A stretch of DNA of 64,000 bases from Vanilla planifolia (taxonomy: Eukaryota; Streptophyta; Magnoliopsida; Asparagales; Orchidaceae): positions 248,001 to 312,000 of the forward strand of contig JAIUJO010000191.1 in the NCBI GenBank assembly GCA_023846275.1, in the 5' to 3' direction. Positions 11,982 through 23,219 of the stretch are shown piece after piece. The translations under genes were made by a program, and so were the position numbers. The notes beneath the pieces were generated by a model. The model saw nothing but the letters and a program-made list of their open reading frames with translations, did no database searches and was not told the origin of the DNA. Numbering within the stretch: the stretch's first letter is position 1; each line of letters opens with the position of its first letter.

Positions 11982-14900
11982 GCTATTATACTTAATCTCC
12001 TTAGTAAATTGCAAGGCAACTTTCCCATATAGTTTATCTTATATTTTCAAATTTTTTACTTTGATTTTATTATATTACTATGTAACTTTAAATCTCCTTT
12101 AATATGTTTTTTATATTACTGTGATTTGTTAAAATTACATTGCTTCAATTTATCTTACTTTAGCTGCAAGATATGTTTAAATATTAAAATAATAATTTGT
12201 TATTACTTATACTTATTTTGTTTGGTAATTTGCAGCAAATCTAAATGTGGTCTAATTGAGACAAAAAACATTATTGGACTAGCCATGATGAGTTTTATCC
12301 AAATAAATGATCATTCATATATTTTTTAAATTTTTTGTTTTCTAAGATTTTTGAATGCTTAATGTGGTATTTTGAATTGTTCCTAATTTGATCATTGAGG
12401 AAGTTATACTTGATCTCCATATTTTTTGAGAGTGCAACTTCTTTAAAAAATTTGCCTTCTTCAAATTTTTTACTTTCATTGTCTTTCTTGCAATATAACT
12501 CTAAATCACTTATTATGTAATTTTAATATTGATTTAATTTCATTATATTAGATTAATTTAATTTATCATATCTTATCTTTAATATATTTACTTAATTTTA
12601 AAATAGTAAATTATTTTTTTATGATTATTTAATTTGATATTCGTAATAGTTCCAAATGAGATTTGATCGAGATAGAATAAATGTTAATGGATTCATCTCG
12701 TCTTGCTCTGTGTAATTAAATATTTTTTTGTAGCTTTTTATTATATGTTTTTTTAATGTTTTGTAACTTTTTATTACACATTTTAACTTGTATATGATTT
12801 AACAATAGAGAATATTATGCTCAATCATTTTAAAATCCTAGATTCAATTTTCTTACATAATTTATCTCAATTGTTCATGTGTTTCGCTTTATTTTGGTTA
12901 CATTAGTATTTAGCTCTAATTCTCCACCCCTTTGAACTTCACATGTCTTTGATTTGATTATATTATATTACATTGCTTCAAGTTATCTCATTTAAACTAT
13001 AAAATATATTTTCTTAAAATTAATATAATAATTTATAATTATTTATGTTTACTCATTTTATAATTCACAATAATTTTAAACAAGATTGGATCACATTGAA
13101 GCAAATGTTGTGCTTGCTTCAATAAGCTCTATCAAATTACATATTTTTTAAAATATTTTTAAAGATTTTGTGATTTCAAGAAATTACATACTTTATTAGC
13201 CATTTTGATTTATACTTAATTTGATGATTAAAAATATTCTGCTCATTCTTGTTAGTCCTTGGAATGCAAAATTCTCATATAATTTATCTTAGTTTGGCAA
13301 TTTTTTTTTTAGAATTGTTTATATTCTTATGTGATTCTAATTATTTGATTTGAATTTATTATATTATATTAATTAAAGTTATCTCATTTTCTCAATAAAA
13401 TATATTTACTTAATATTAAAATAATTATCTCTTATTATTGTGCTTATTTAACATGATAATTAGTTGTCATTCAAAATAAGGTCAAATTGAGATGAAGAAA
13501 CATTGTTTGACTTGCCTCATCAAGCTTTATCTGATTAAATATTGATTTTTTTAATTTTTTAAAATATCTTACTTTTTCGTGTTCTAATATGTTTTATAAG
13601 ATATTTTCATTCAAGCAGTATTTTATAATCGAGTGCGTTATACTAGATTTCATTTGTATCTTGGAATGTAACTTTTCCTACACATTTCATAACTTTTTAC
13701 CAAATGTTTCTCCCTTATTTGTTTATATTACTATGTAATTTTAAATCTCTACTCATGTGAGAATTTTATCACTTTAATTTGGTTATGTTTTATTCCTTTA
13801 ATTTACCTACATTTCATCTTTATTATATATTTAAATAATATGAATGTAATAAATTTTTATTATTTATTCTAATTCACCTTAAATGCGGCAATAATTAAAA
13901 AAGAGTTATTATGGAGGAAAGATTAACTTTATTGGATTTGTCACAATGAGCTCTATCAACTTAATTTTTTATTTTTATATGTTTACTTATTTTTAGTTTT
14001 TTAAGATTTTGCCATTCTTTTAAAGATAATTTAGTTTGTACAAATCTTGATAATTAAGAATTTTACACATGATCTATAGAGTATCTTATAATGCAACTAT
14101 CCAAAATAATTTATCTTAGTTTTCAAATATTTTTCTTTACTTCAATTATATTACTATATAACCTTAATTCTCCACTCATGTAAATTACACATATTTTTTA
14201 TTATGTTATATTACATTCCTTAGACCTATCTCATTTAAGTTTTAATATATGTATTACTTAATACTAAAATAATAAGAATGTGTTATTTATTTTTATTTAA
14301 TTTTGAAATTCACTCTAATTCTAAAGGAGTTTCGATCATGATGAAATAAACATTGTTGGACTCATATCGATGAGCTCTATCTTATTTAATATTCATTTGT
14401 ATATTTATTTTTTAAAGATGTTATTTTGTAGGTTTTCATAATCAAGAATGGTATGCTCGATCACCTTAATATCATTAAGTGAACCTTTCAAACATGATTT
14501 ATCTCATTTATTAACATTTTTTTATCTTATCATGCAACTCTAGTTTTCCTTCATGTTAATTTTCCTTTGATTTCATTGTACTATAATGTTTCAAATTATC
14601 TCATTTTAACCATATTTTTTGACATACAAATAATAATTTTTTGATATATTTTAATATTTTATTTTTAAGAATTTTTGGACATTTCAAAGGCATTTTTATT
14701 TAAACCCTATTTTATGATTGAGAATGTTATGCATCTTCTTTTAATATCATAGAATTCTACTTTCTCATATAGGTAATCTTATTTTTCAAATTTTTCACTT
14801 TGATTATGATGTACGTATGCAACACTATCTCATGTCATGCAACCATTACATGTATTTGATTTGGTTATATCTTATTGTTTCAGTTTATCCAATTTTTAGT

Positions 14901-15797
14901 TCAATAAATATATTTTATTAAACTTAAAAGTTAATTTATTATTTATTATGCTATATACATTGGTAATTAGTAGTAATTCAAAATGGGGTCTTAAAGACCT
15001 AAAATAAATTTCATTGTTAGCCTAATTTTGACAAGATCCATCTAATCAAGTATTTAATCTAATATTTTTAAGTTTTCTATTTTTTGAAATTTTTACATAC
15101 TTCATTAGTCATTTCTATTTGTAGCTTATTTGATAATCAAGAATGTTAGAATAGATGCATCTAGTATATTAGAATATAATAAGCCCATAAAATTTAACAT
15201 ATTTCTACAAATTTTGTAATTTAATTTTATTATATTAGTAATTCTAAATCTCCTATTGAGTGACTTTTACATTAATTTTATTTGATTATATTACATTATT
15301 TTAATTTTTTTTAAAATTATTATATATTTTAATTTAATATGAAATTAATAACTTATTATTATTTATGTTGAGTTTTCATAATTTTTTATAATTCTAAATG
15401 AGGTTCAGTTAAGATGAAACAAATGTGTTAAACTTGTCATAATGAGCTTATCAAGTTAACCATTCTTTTTATAATTTTAATTTTTTTTTTTTTTTATGAT
15501 TTAGGCATGCTTTAACAAGACATTTTGATTTATACCTAACAAAACAATCTATAATATTAAGTACAATCTCCTTAATGCCTTGGATTTAAATTTCTTGGTA
15601 TAATTTATTTTATTTTTCCATACTTTCTTATTGATATTATTTTATTTCTTTATAACTTATAATCTTCTTTAATCTAATGTGCACATCACTTTAATTTGAT
15701 AATGTCATATTGGTTAAATTTATCATATTTTTAATATATTTACTTTTTATTTAAATAGTAATTTATTGTTTTTGTATCATTAAATTTATTGATTCAT
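11982..15797 (-). repeat. ~410-bp satellite, block S1 (reverse orientation), about 9 monomers
   Basis: Read on the - strand, this block gives the same monomer as the rest of the array. It begins inside the segment that reads, on the + strand, ACTTAATCTCCTTAG, the reverse complement of the array-wide CTAAGGAGATTAAGT element. Equivalents of the GAGCTCATCGAGATGAG element recur near 12275, 13115, 13515, 13945, 14370, 15030 and 15445, about 400-430 bp apart, with some monomers truncated. Divergence between monomers is high, with many indels. No transcription unit is visible. Confidence 0.85.
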
Positions 15798-16918
15798 AAA
15801 CATTCCAATCAGTCTCTCAAGCCAACCAAGCATGAGTGGCCACTCTAAAACCTTTAGACATTAGATCATCAACTACAAAGTTTGGCCAAGCCCAATCTTT
15901 GCTAGGGTGCAATCTTGAAACATGGTTGATGCAAGATAAAGGAAGGATCGAGTTGGGTACAAATTGAATCAAGTATAGAATGGGTTGCAAAATACCCATA
16001 TTCATTTTAAACTTGTATGCATATGAGTGTCCCAAGTTATAAAATATTGAGCATATAAGGATGGAGCTTACAACAATTTTAGCTTGAAATAAAGGTAAGT
16101 AGAAACTTATATAAAGGGTAAACAACTCTTATATTATTGTGCCACAAGCTTTGCATGAATTCCTATCATTTGATTATTCATTGGATTGGTAAGCTTTACC
16201 CAGTAGTAATATTTTCTTCAAGGCTCAAATTGAACAACCATCATATTATAGTAATTTATTAGATAGCAAGATTTCTTTCTTTTGTCCTTTAATTGTGTAG
16301 CTCTAAATTATACATTTTGAAATTATGGTTGAGATTATTCTCATATTTGCTATTGATTAATCGAACAATGGAGTCCTAATCTAATGTCATTAGATGGCCT
16401 ACATCTAATCGAACTTGATCCAACCATCCATAACTCATCTTGTTTTATAGTCTTTGTTCTTACAAACAAAAACGTTTCCTATCAGATTTAACAACCCTAG
16501 TAAATCCCACATAACTAATTCCTTAGCCATTATTTGAGCTATTGTTTTAGAATTTAAGAAGAAATATTTTAAGTTGTTTGGAAAAGCTTTTTAACTTGTT
16601 TGATAGCTACTTTTGAAATAACTTTTCTTTTCCTTTCCAATAACTATAATCAAAATTTTTTCAAATAGACCTTACAATTACTAGTGAAATGGCTAATAAA
16701 AGAGTAGATGATTTCATTAACTTAAAGTGGTGCTACATGATAGTTTACTAATGTAAAATTCTCCTAGAAACACACTAACACTTAGGACTACTTCAAATTA
16801 AAATATCATCTCATTAAGCTGAACACTTCTAAACTTTAATTTTCTATCATCTCTTAATATGTTTTAATTCATTATGTCTTGTCATATTGAACAACAACTA
16901 TAAGAAACATTAAATCAC
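15798..16918. mobile_element. ~1.1-kb non-satellite insertion, unclassified
   Basis: Satellite similarity stops near 15797, within the TTGGTAATTCATAG-like part of the monomer, and resumes near 16919 at the TGACCTTTACATCAC-like part. The intervening sequence has higher complexity and somewhat higher GC than the array. The monomer phase differs on the two sides, so about 230 bp of satellite is missing or the join is rearranged. A 102-codon frame runs on the - strand at 15817-16125, with a C-terminal half rich in Trp, His and Asp, unlike compositional noise; I recognise no family in it. I found no terminal inverted repeats or target duplication. A mobile-element fragment is the likeliest explanation. 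Confidence 0.5.
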
Positions 16919-18165
16919 ATATTGTCTAACCTTTATAATGCATTGCGCTTTTTATATTTCATTGCCTTAATTTATATCATTTTATCATTAATAAATATTT
17001 TCTTAACATTAAAATAATAATTAATTATGATTTATTTTAGTAAATTTTATAATTAGCTATAATTCAAATCGAGGTTCAATTGATATGAAATACAATTTAT
17101 ACGACACATCTTGATGAACTCTATTTAATTTGGTAATACTTTTCATATTTTAAAACATTTTATTTTCCAATATTTTTCCCAACTTTAAAAGCCATTTTGT
17201 GTCATACTTGATTTAACAACTGATAATGTTACACTCAAACTGCTAAATGTTGTACAAATAAAAATAAAATTCCCCTCTAGTGTGAATCTTACATTTCTTT
17301 GCTTTAGATATATTATATTGCTTTAATTTATCTTTTTATATTTAATATATATCTACTTAAAATTAAAATAGAAAAATTATTACCTATTTTTATTTAATTT
17401 TCTTCTTTGTAGTAATTCCAAGTGAGGTCTTATCAAGGCAAAGAAAATGTCGTTAGACTCATCGTGCTGAGTTTAAAATTAAATATTTAGTTTTATGTTT
17501 TAAATATTTATTTTGTAAGACTTTTGTAAGTTTTATGAGATATTTTAATTGATAACTTATTTTAAGATTTAGGATATTACACTCATTCTCTTTTGTGTCT
17601 TAGAATGTAACTTTCTTCGACACTTTATGTTCTTCAATTTTTTTGCTTCAATTTCGTTATATTCTGATATACCTGTAGAACGCTTATGGTATGATATTTA
17701 TATTGCTTTAATTATGTTGTATTTTATATCTACAATTTATATTGTTTTAGATTTAATATATATTTACTTAATATTGAAATAATAATTTTTTATTATTTAT
17801 ATTTCTTTTTTTTTAATTCATAGTAATTCAAAATAAGAATGGATGGACATATAGGAAATGTTGTTAGACTAGTCTCGATAAGCTCTATTTAGTCAAAAGC
17901 TCATTTTATATTTTAAAAAACTTCATTTTTTTAGATTTTGTCACACTTTAATATATATTTAGATTGGTACTTGATCAAAAATCAAGGATGTTACACTTAA
18001 TGCCCTCTATATCTTATATAGTGCAACTTTTCCATGAACTTCTTTCATTTCCTAAAAGTATTTCATTGTGATTTTATTATTTTATCATAGAACATTAATT
18101 CTTTCCTTAAATGACCTTTACATTTCATTAACTTATTAAATTATAATACTTTAATTTCTCATAAG
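16919..18165 (-). repeat. ~410-bp satellite, block S2 (reverse orientation), about 3 monomers
   Basis: This continues S1 after the insertion, in the same orientation. Recognisable parts include GAGGTTCAATTGATATGAAA (about 17071), GAGGTCTTATCAAGGCAAAG (about 17424), and reverse forms of the AACATTAAAATAATAA segment in each unit. It ends at the polarity switch near 18166. Confidence 0.85.
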
Positions 18166-18185
18166 TAATGTAATATAACCAAATA
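18150..18185. other. Satellite polarity switch 1 (near-palindromic)
   Basis: The - oriented array ends in AATTTCTCATAAG, the reverse of the monomer's ATGAGATAAATT segment. The + oriented array starts at once with TAATGTAATATAACC. The sequences on both sides are the same part of the monomer, so the junction forms a large imperfect inverted repeat with a spacer of only about 17 bp. Confidence 0.7.
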
Positions 18186-21100
18186 TAAGTGATATAAATT
18201 TCACATAAAAGAAGAATTTGAGTTATATAGTAATATAATAATATCAAAGAAAAATAATTTGAAAAAATTTTTGTAAATTGTTTGGAAAAAAATATGTTCC
18301 AAGGTTTTATAGAGATCGAGTGTAACACTCTCCACCATCAAATCAAGTAAAGCAATGCATCTTATAAAGCATGTTAAAAACTTAAAAAAATAAAATATTA
18401 ATAATATCAATATTTAATTTTACAGGAGTCATCGAGATGAGTCCAATGATGTGTGCTTCATCTTGATTAGACCTCATTTTGTGCTTTTAGTAATTACAAA
18501 AATTAGAAAGTATGAATAATAATTATCTTTATACGAGAAAGTTGAATTCAAGGATTCTATGGAGATTGAGCGTAACATCCTTGAGAATCAAATAGGGTAT
18601 GTTTGAAATGACATGTGAAGCAAGTTAAAAAAATAGAAAATAATTTTTTTACAAATATTAAAATGAACATTCAATTAGATAGAGCTCATTAAGACATATC
18701 CAATGATGTTTGTTTCATCTTGTTATCACCTTACTCAAAAGTATTTTAAATTAACAAAGCAAATAATAATAAATAATAATAAGTTATTCTTTTTATGTTA
18801 TGTAAATCTAAATTAAATCTAAAACAACATAAATTTGAGAAATTTAAGATAACTAAATCAAAGTGATGATGTCACTTTAGAAGAAATTCATCATTACATG
18901 GTAATATGACAAAATAAAAGTGTATTATTTTAAAAATAAGATAAATTATATGAAAATATTTTGTTGTAAGATACTATGTTGATAAGGTGTAACATCTTCA
19001 ATCATTAAATCAAGTGTAAATCAAAATATCTATTAATGTTTGTCAAACCCCTAAAGAAACAAAGTATTTTAAAAAATAAAATAGAATATTTATTTCAATA
19101 GGGCTCATGGAGACAAGCCAAACATTGTTTTTTATTAAGTTGGATCTCAATTGGAATTACTACAAATTTTTGAAATAAATAAGAATAAATAGTAAAAAAA
19201 TTATAATCTACTATTAGGAAATCTATTCAAACTATGAAATGAGATAAATTGAAGCAATGTAATATAATAAAAACAAAGCAAACTAAAGGTCACACGAGAG
19301 GAGAATAAAAGATATATAATAATATATCGAGGTAAGAGAAACAATTTTAAATGAGATAAATTTTTTGGAAATATATATTCCAAAATAATAATAAAATCAA
19401 GTGTCACACTACCAATCATCAATTTCAATTCAAATTAAAAAGATTAATAAAGCATGCTAAACAAGAATTATCAAATATTTAAATATATAGAATTGAATAT
19501 TTTTTTAATAAAGCTCTTTAAGATGAGTATAATGACATCTATTTTATATCACTTATTTTGAATTATTATGAATTAAAAATAAAGAAGCATAAATAATAAT
19601 ATTTTAGTGTTTGGTGAATCTTAGTTAAACTAAAATAAGATAAATAAAAGTAATACAAATTAACTAAATAAAAGTGATGTAAAAGTCACATGAGAGGATA
19701 TTTAGATATTCATAGTAATATAATCAAACAAAAGCAAAATATTTAAAAAATGAAATAAATTGTACAAAAAATATCTTTTTAAGATATTAAGTGACCGAGT
19801 GGAACATCCTTGTTCATCAAATCAGGTATGATTAAAAATTTCTCTTGAAGCGTGTCAAAATACTAGAAAAATAAATTATTTAAAGCTATAAAATAAAATA
19901 TTTGATGTTACAAAACTCATCAGAATGGTCCAACAGTCTTTGCTTCACCTCATCACACAACACTTTGAATTGTTGTCAATTACAAAGCTAAATAAGACTA
20001 AATAATAAGTAATTATTATTTTAATGTTAATTAAATATATTTAAAAAGTATAATAAGATATATTGGATCATTGCAACACAAAAACATTAGTACAATATAA
20101 ATTTTATATTATAGAAGAATTAGAGTTATATAGTGTGACAAAATTAGAGTAAAACATTTGAAGAAATAAAATAAATTATTAGATAAAGTTTAATTTGAAG
20201 ATTCTAAGGTTAAGCATTACATCCTCAACTATCAAGTCATGCATGAATAAAAATAGCTCCATAAATATGCCAAAACTCTTGAAACATAATATTTAAAAAA
20301 GTATAAAGAATGAATATCTAATTGGGTGAAACTTATCAAGATGTGTCTAAAGACATTTTATTTCCTTTGATAAGATGTAATTTCATATTTTTATAAATAA
20401 AAAATAATAAATGTGCTTTCATTATAACAAATTAATTTTTAATTTGAAGTAAATATTAATTATGCTTAAATGACATAAATTAAAAAAATAACATAATGAA
20501 ACCAATGATATATAAAGGTCACATGAGAGGAGAATTGGACTTGAGTAGTAATATAACAGATTTTAAGTGAAGTATTTGAAATGTGATAAATTATACTTGA
20601 AAGTTGAATTCCAAGATAGTGAGGAGGTTGACTGTAAAATCTGTGATAGTCAAATACGAATTAAAATGTCTTATAAGGAATGCCCAAACACTAGAAAATT
20701 AAAATGTTTAAAAAATAAATATTCAATTAGATGGAGCTCATTGAGACGAGTTTAGGGATTTTTGCTTTTCCATAAATAGATATAGCTTACAGTTATTGTG
20801 AGTTTAAAAAATAAATAAGAATAAATTATACAAAAAAATAATATTTTATAATTATAAATTAAGTTTAATATAGATAATTTAGAATAATGTAATATGACTA
20901 AATCAAAACTATAAAAACAACATAGGAGTGGTGATTTAGGGTTGCATAGTAGTAATATAACCAGATCAAAGTATAACATTTGAAAAATAAAGAAAAATTA
21001 TATGAGAAAGTTGCATTTCAAAATACTAAAGTCATCGAGTGTAATTGCTTCTATTATCAATTTTGGCTTAAATTAAAAATGTGCTAAAAAACATGCTTAA

Positions 21101-23219
21101 AGTCTAAAAAATAAATCATTTAAACATATAAAAAAGACTAAGTAATTTGATATTACATGTCAAGGTAAGTATAACAATATTTTTCATATCTCCATTGGAC
21201 CAAGTTTGGAATTGTCACAAATTAACAAAGTAAATAAGCATAAAAAGTAATAAGTTATAATTTTAAAATTTAACAAAATATAGTTTAAAGCTAAAATGAG
21301 ATATATTGAAGAAACAAGACAAAACTAAATGAAGGTAATGTAAAGCTCACAGGAGAAGAGATCTAGCATTTTATAGTAATAAGCCAAATAAAACTTAAAA
21401 ATTAGAAAGAATGTGATAAAGTTTTGAGAATATATGTATTCTAAGTTACAAAGGAGATTGAGAGTAACATTGTTGACTTTGAAAATATTCCAAAAAATGG
21501 AATAATATATCATTTTAAAAAATTGAAACTAGTATTTAATAGGATAATGCTCATTGAGATGAGTCCAACGAAATTTGTTTCTTCTTATTGGAGGTCATAG
21601 GGAATTATTACAAATTAATAAATTAAATATGTTTAAATAAAAACAAATTATTGTTTTAGTTATAAATAAATTTATGTTAAAGTAAAAATGAGAGAAAATA
21701 AGTAATTCATTGTAACTAAAAAAGTTGAAGCAAAAGTCATATGTGAGGAAAGTTAGAGTAACAGAGTAATATAACAAAGTTAAAAAAATATTTGATCAAA
21801 TAAGAAAAATGGTACAGGATATTTGCATGTTTGGATATTAAGGAGATCAAGTGTAACCTTCTTAATTATCAAATATGTTATTAATTGAATTACCTTGCAA
21901 AGCTTTCTAATAGCTTAGAAAATAAATATTACAAAATTATAATAAATATTTATTTCACAAAGTTTGTTGAGATGTGTCAAACAATGATTCTTGTCTCCAT
22001 TAGATTTTGTTTATAATTACGGAGAGTTACTAAATTAAATAAGTATAAATAATAACAAAATATTTTTTTAATAATATGTAAATGTGTATTTAAAATAGAA
22101 GTAATGTAATATTATTATATCAAAGCAATGTAAAAGTCACACAATGGGAGATTTTCAAATTTTATTGTAATATCACAAAATCAAAGTAAAAAACTTTGAA
22201 GAAATGACATAAAGTTTACTAAAAGGTTGGATTTTGTTTATACTAAGGAGACCAAGTCTAACATATTGTATAATTACATCAAATAAAAAATGAAAATGTC
22301 TCCTAAAGTATGCAAAAACCATACAAAAATAATTTTTTTTTATTTCTGTTAGGAATAACATATTATATAGAGCTCATCGACATGAGTCAAATGATGATTA
22401 TTTTATTTTGAAAAGACCTAATTTGAAATTACTCATATTCAAAAAAGTTAATTTTCATAAATAATAAAAAAAAATATTATTTTTGTGTTAAGTAAATATA
22501 TGGCAAAACTAAAATAACCTAAATTTTAACTATGTAGTATGGCCAAATCAAAGACATATAATGGTCACATGAGAGAAGATGTAAACTTAAATAGCAATAT
22601 AAATAACATAAAATAAAAATTTGAAGAAATGAGACAAATTATATGATAAAGTTGCATTCCATGCTAAGGACAAGTATAACATTTTGATTGTCAGAAAAGA
22701 AAACAAAATAATTTAAAAAATAAATTTAATAAAGCCTACAAGGATTAGCCTAATGTCATTTGTGTGGTCTCAATCAAACCTCATTTTGAATTACTAAGAA
22801 TTACTATAGTAAGTATAAATAATAATAAACTATTATTTTTATAATATATAAGTATGTAATAAATTTAAAATGAGATAAATTAAACTAATATAATTTAACC
22901 AAATAAAACCTACATAAATGGTACAAAGGAGGAGAATTAGAACATTGTAACAAAAGAAAATTGAATAAAAAATTTGAAACATTAAGATAAATTGTACGAA
23001 AAGATTACATTCCAAGATACTAAAGTGGTCGAGTATAACATCTTCAATTATCAAATATGGTGCAAATTTAAATGTCTCATAAAACAAGCCAAAACTCTAT
23101 AAAAATAAAATATTTAAAGATATAAAAATGAATAATTAAGTTTGTAAGAGCTCGTCAATAGGAGTCGTTAATGCTTGTTTTATTTCCATTGATCCTTTTT
23201 TGGAATTATTTAGTTAACA
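18166..23219 (+). repeat. ~410-bp satellite, block S3, about 12-13 monomers
   Basis: The GAGCTCATTGAGATGAG element, or its variants, starts near 18682, 19101, 19511, 19913, 20329 and 20734, giving intervals of 402-419 bp. Each monomer runs in order: AAGGAGATCGAGTGTAACAT, TATGAATCAAAATGTCTCAT, a short A-rich stretch, the GAGCTCAT dyad, TCATCTTGATTGGACCTCAT, AATTACTATGAATTAC, an AATAATAAATTATTATT dyad, AAATGAGATAAATTGAAG, then TAATATAACCAAATCAAAG twice. Monomers differ at many positions. Open frames here (up to about 82 codons) are in-phase remnants of the repeat, not genes. Confidence 0.9.
21550..21563. other. Dyad 2 of the satellite monomer (example)
   Basis: CTCAT-TGAG-ATGAG forms a 5-bp stem with a 4-base loop. 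Other monomers have CGAG, TGAG or CAAG in the loop, the pattern expected when an ancestral CG decays to TG or CA. The element occurs once per monomer, about 140-170 bp after dyad 1. Confidence 0.6.

Noticed and set aside
11713-12014. - strand frames with Leu/Ser/Phe runs resembling membrane segments
   Set aside because: They fall on the polypurine tract at 11771-11955; the hydrophobic appearance is a by-product of CT-rich codons.
15481-15495. 15-base T run as a retroposon tail
   Set aside because: It lies inside a satellite monomer at an AT-rich position with no adjoining SINE- or LINE-like body or target duplication.
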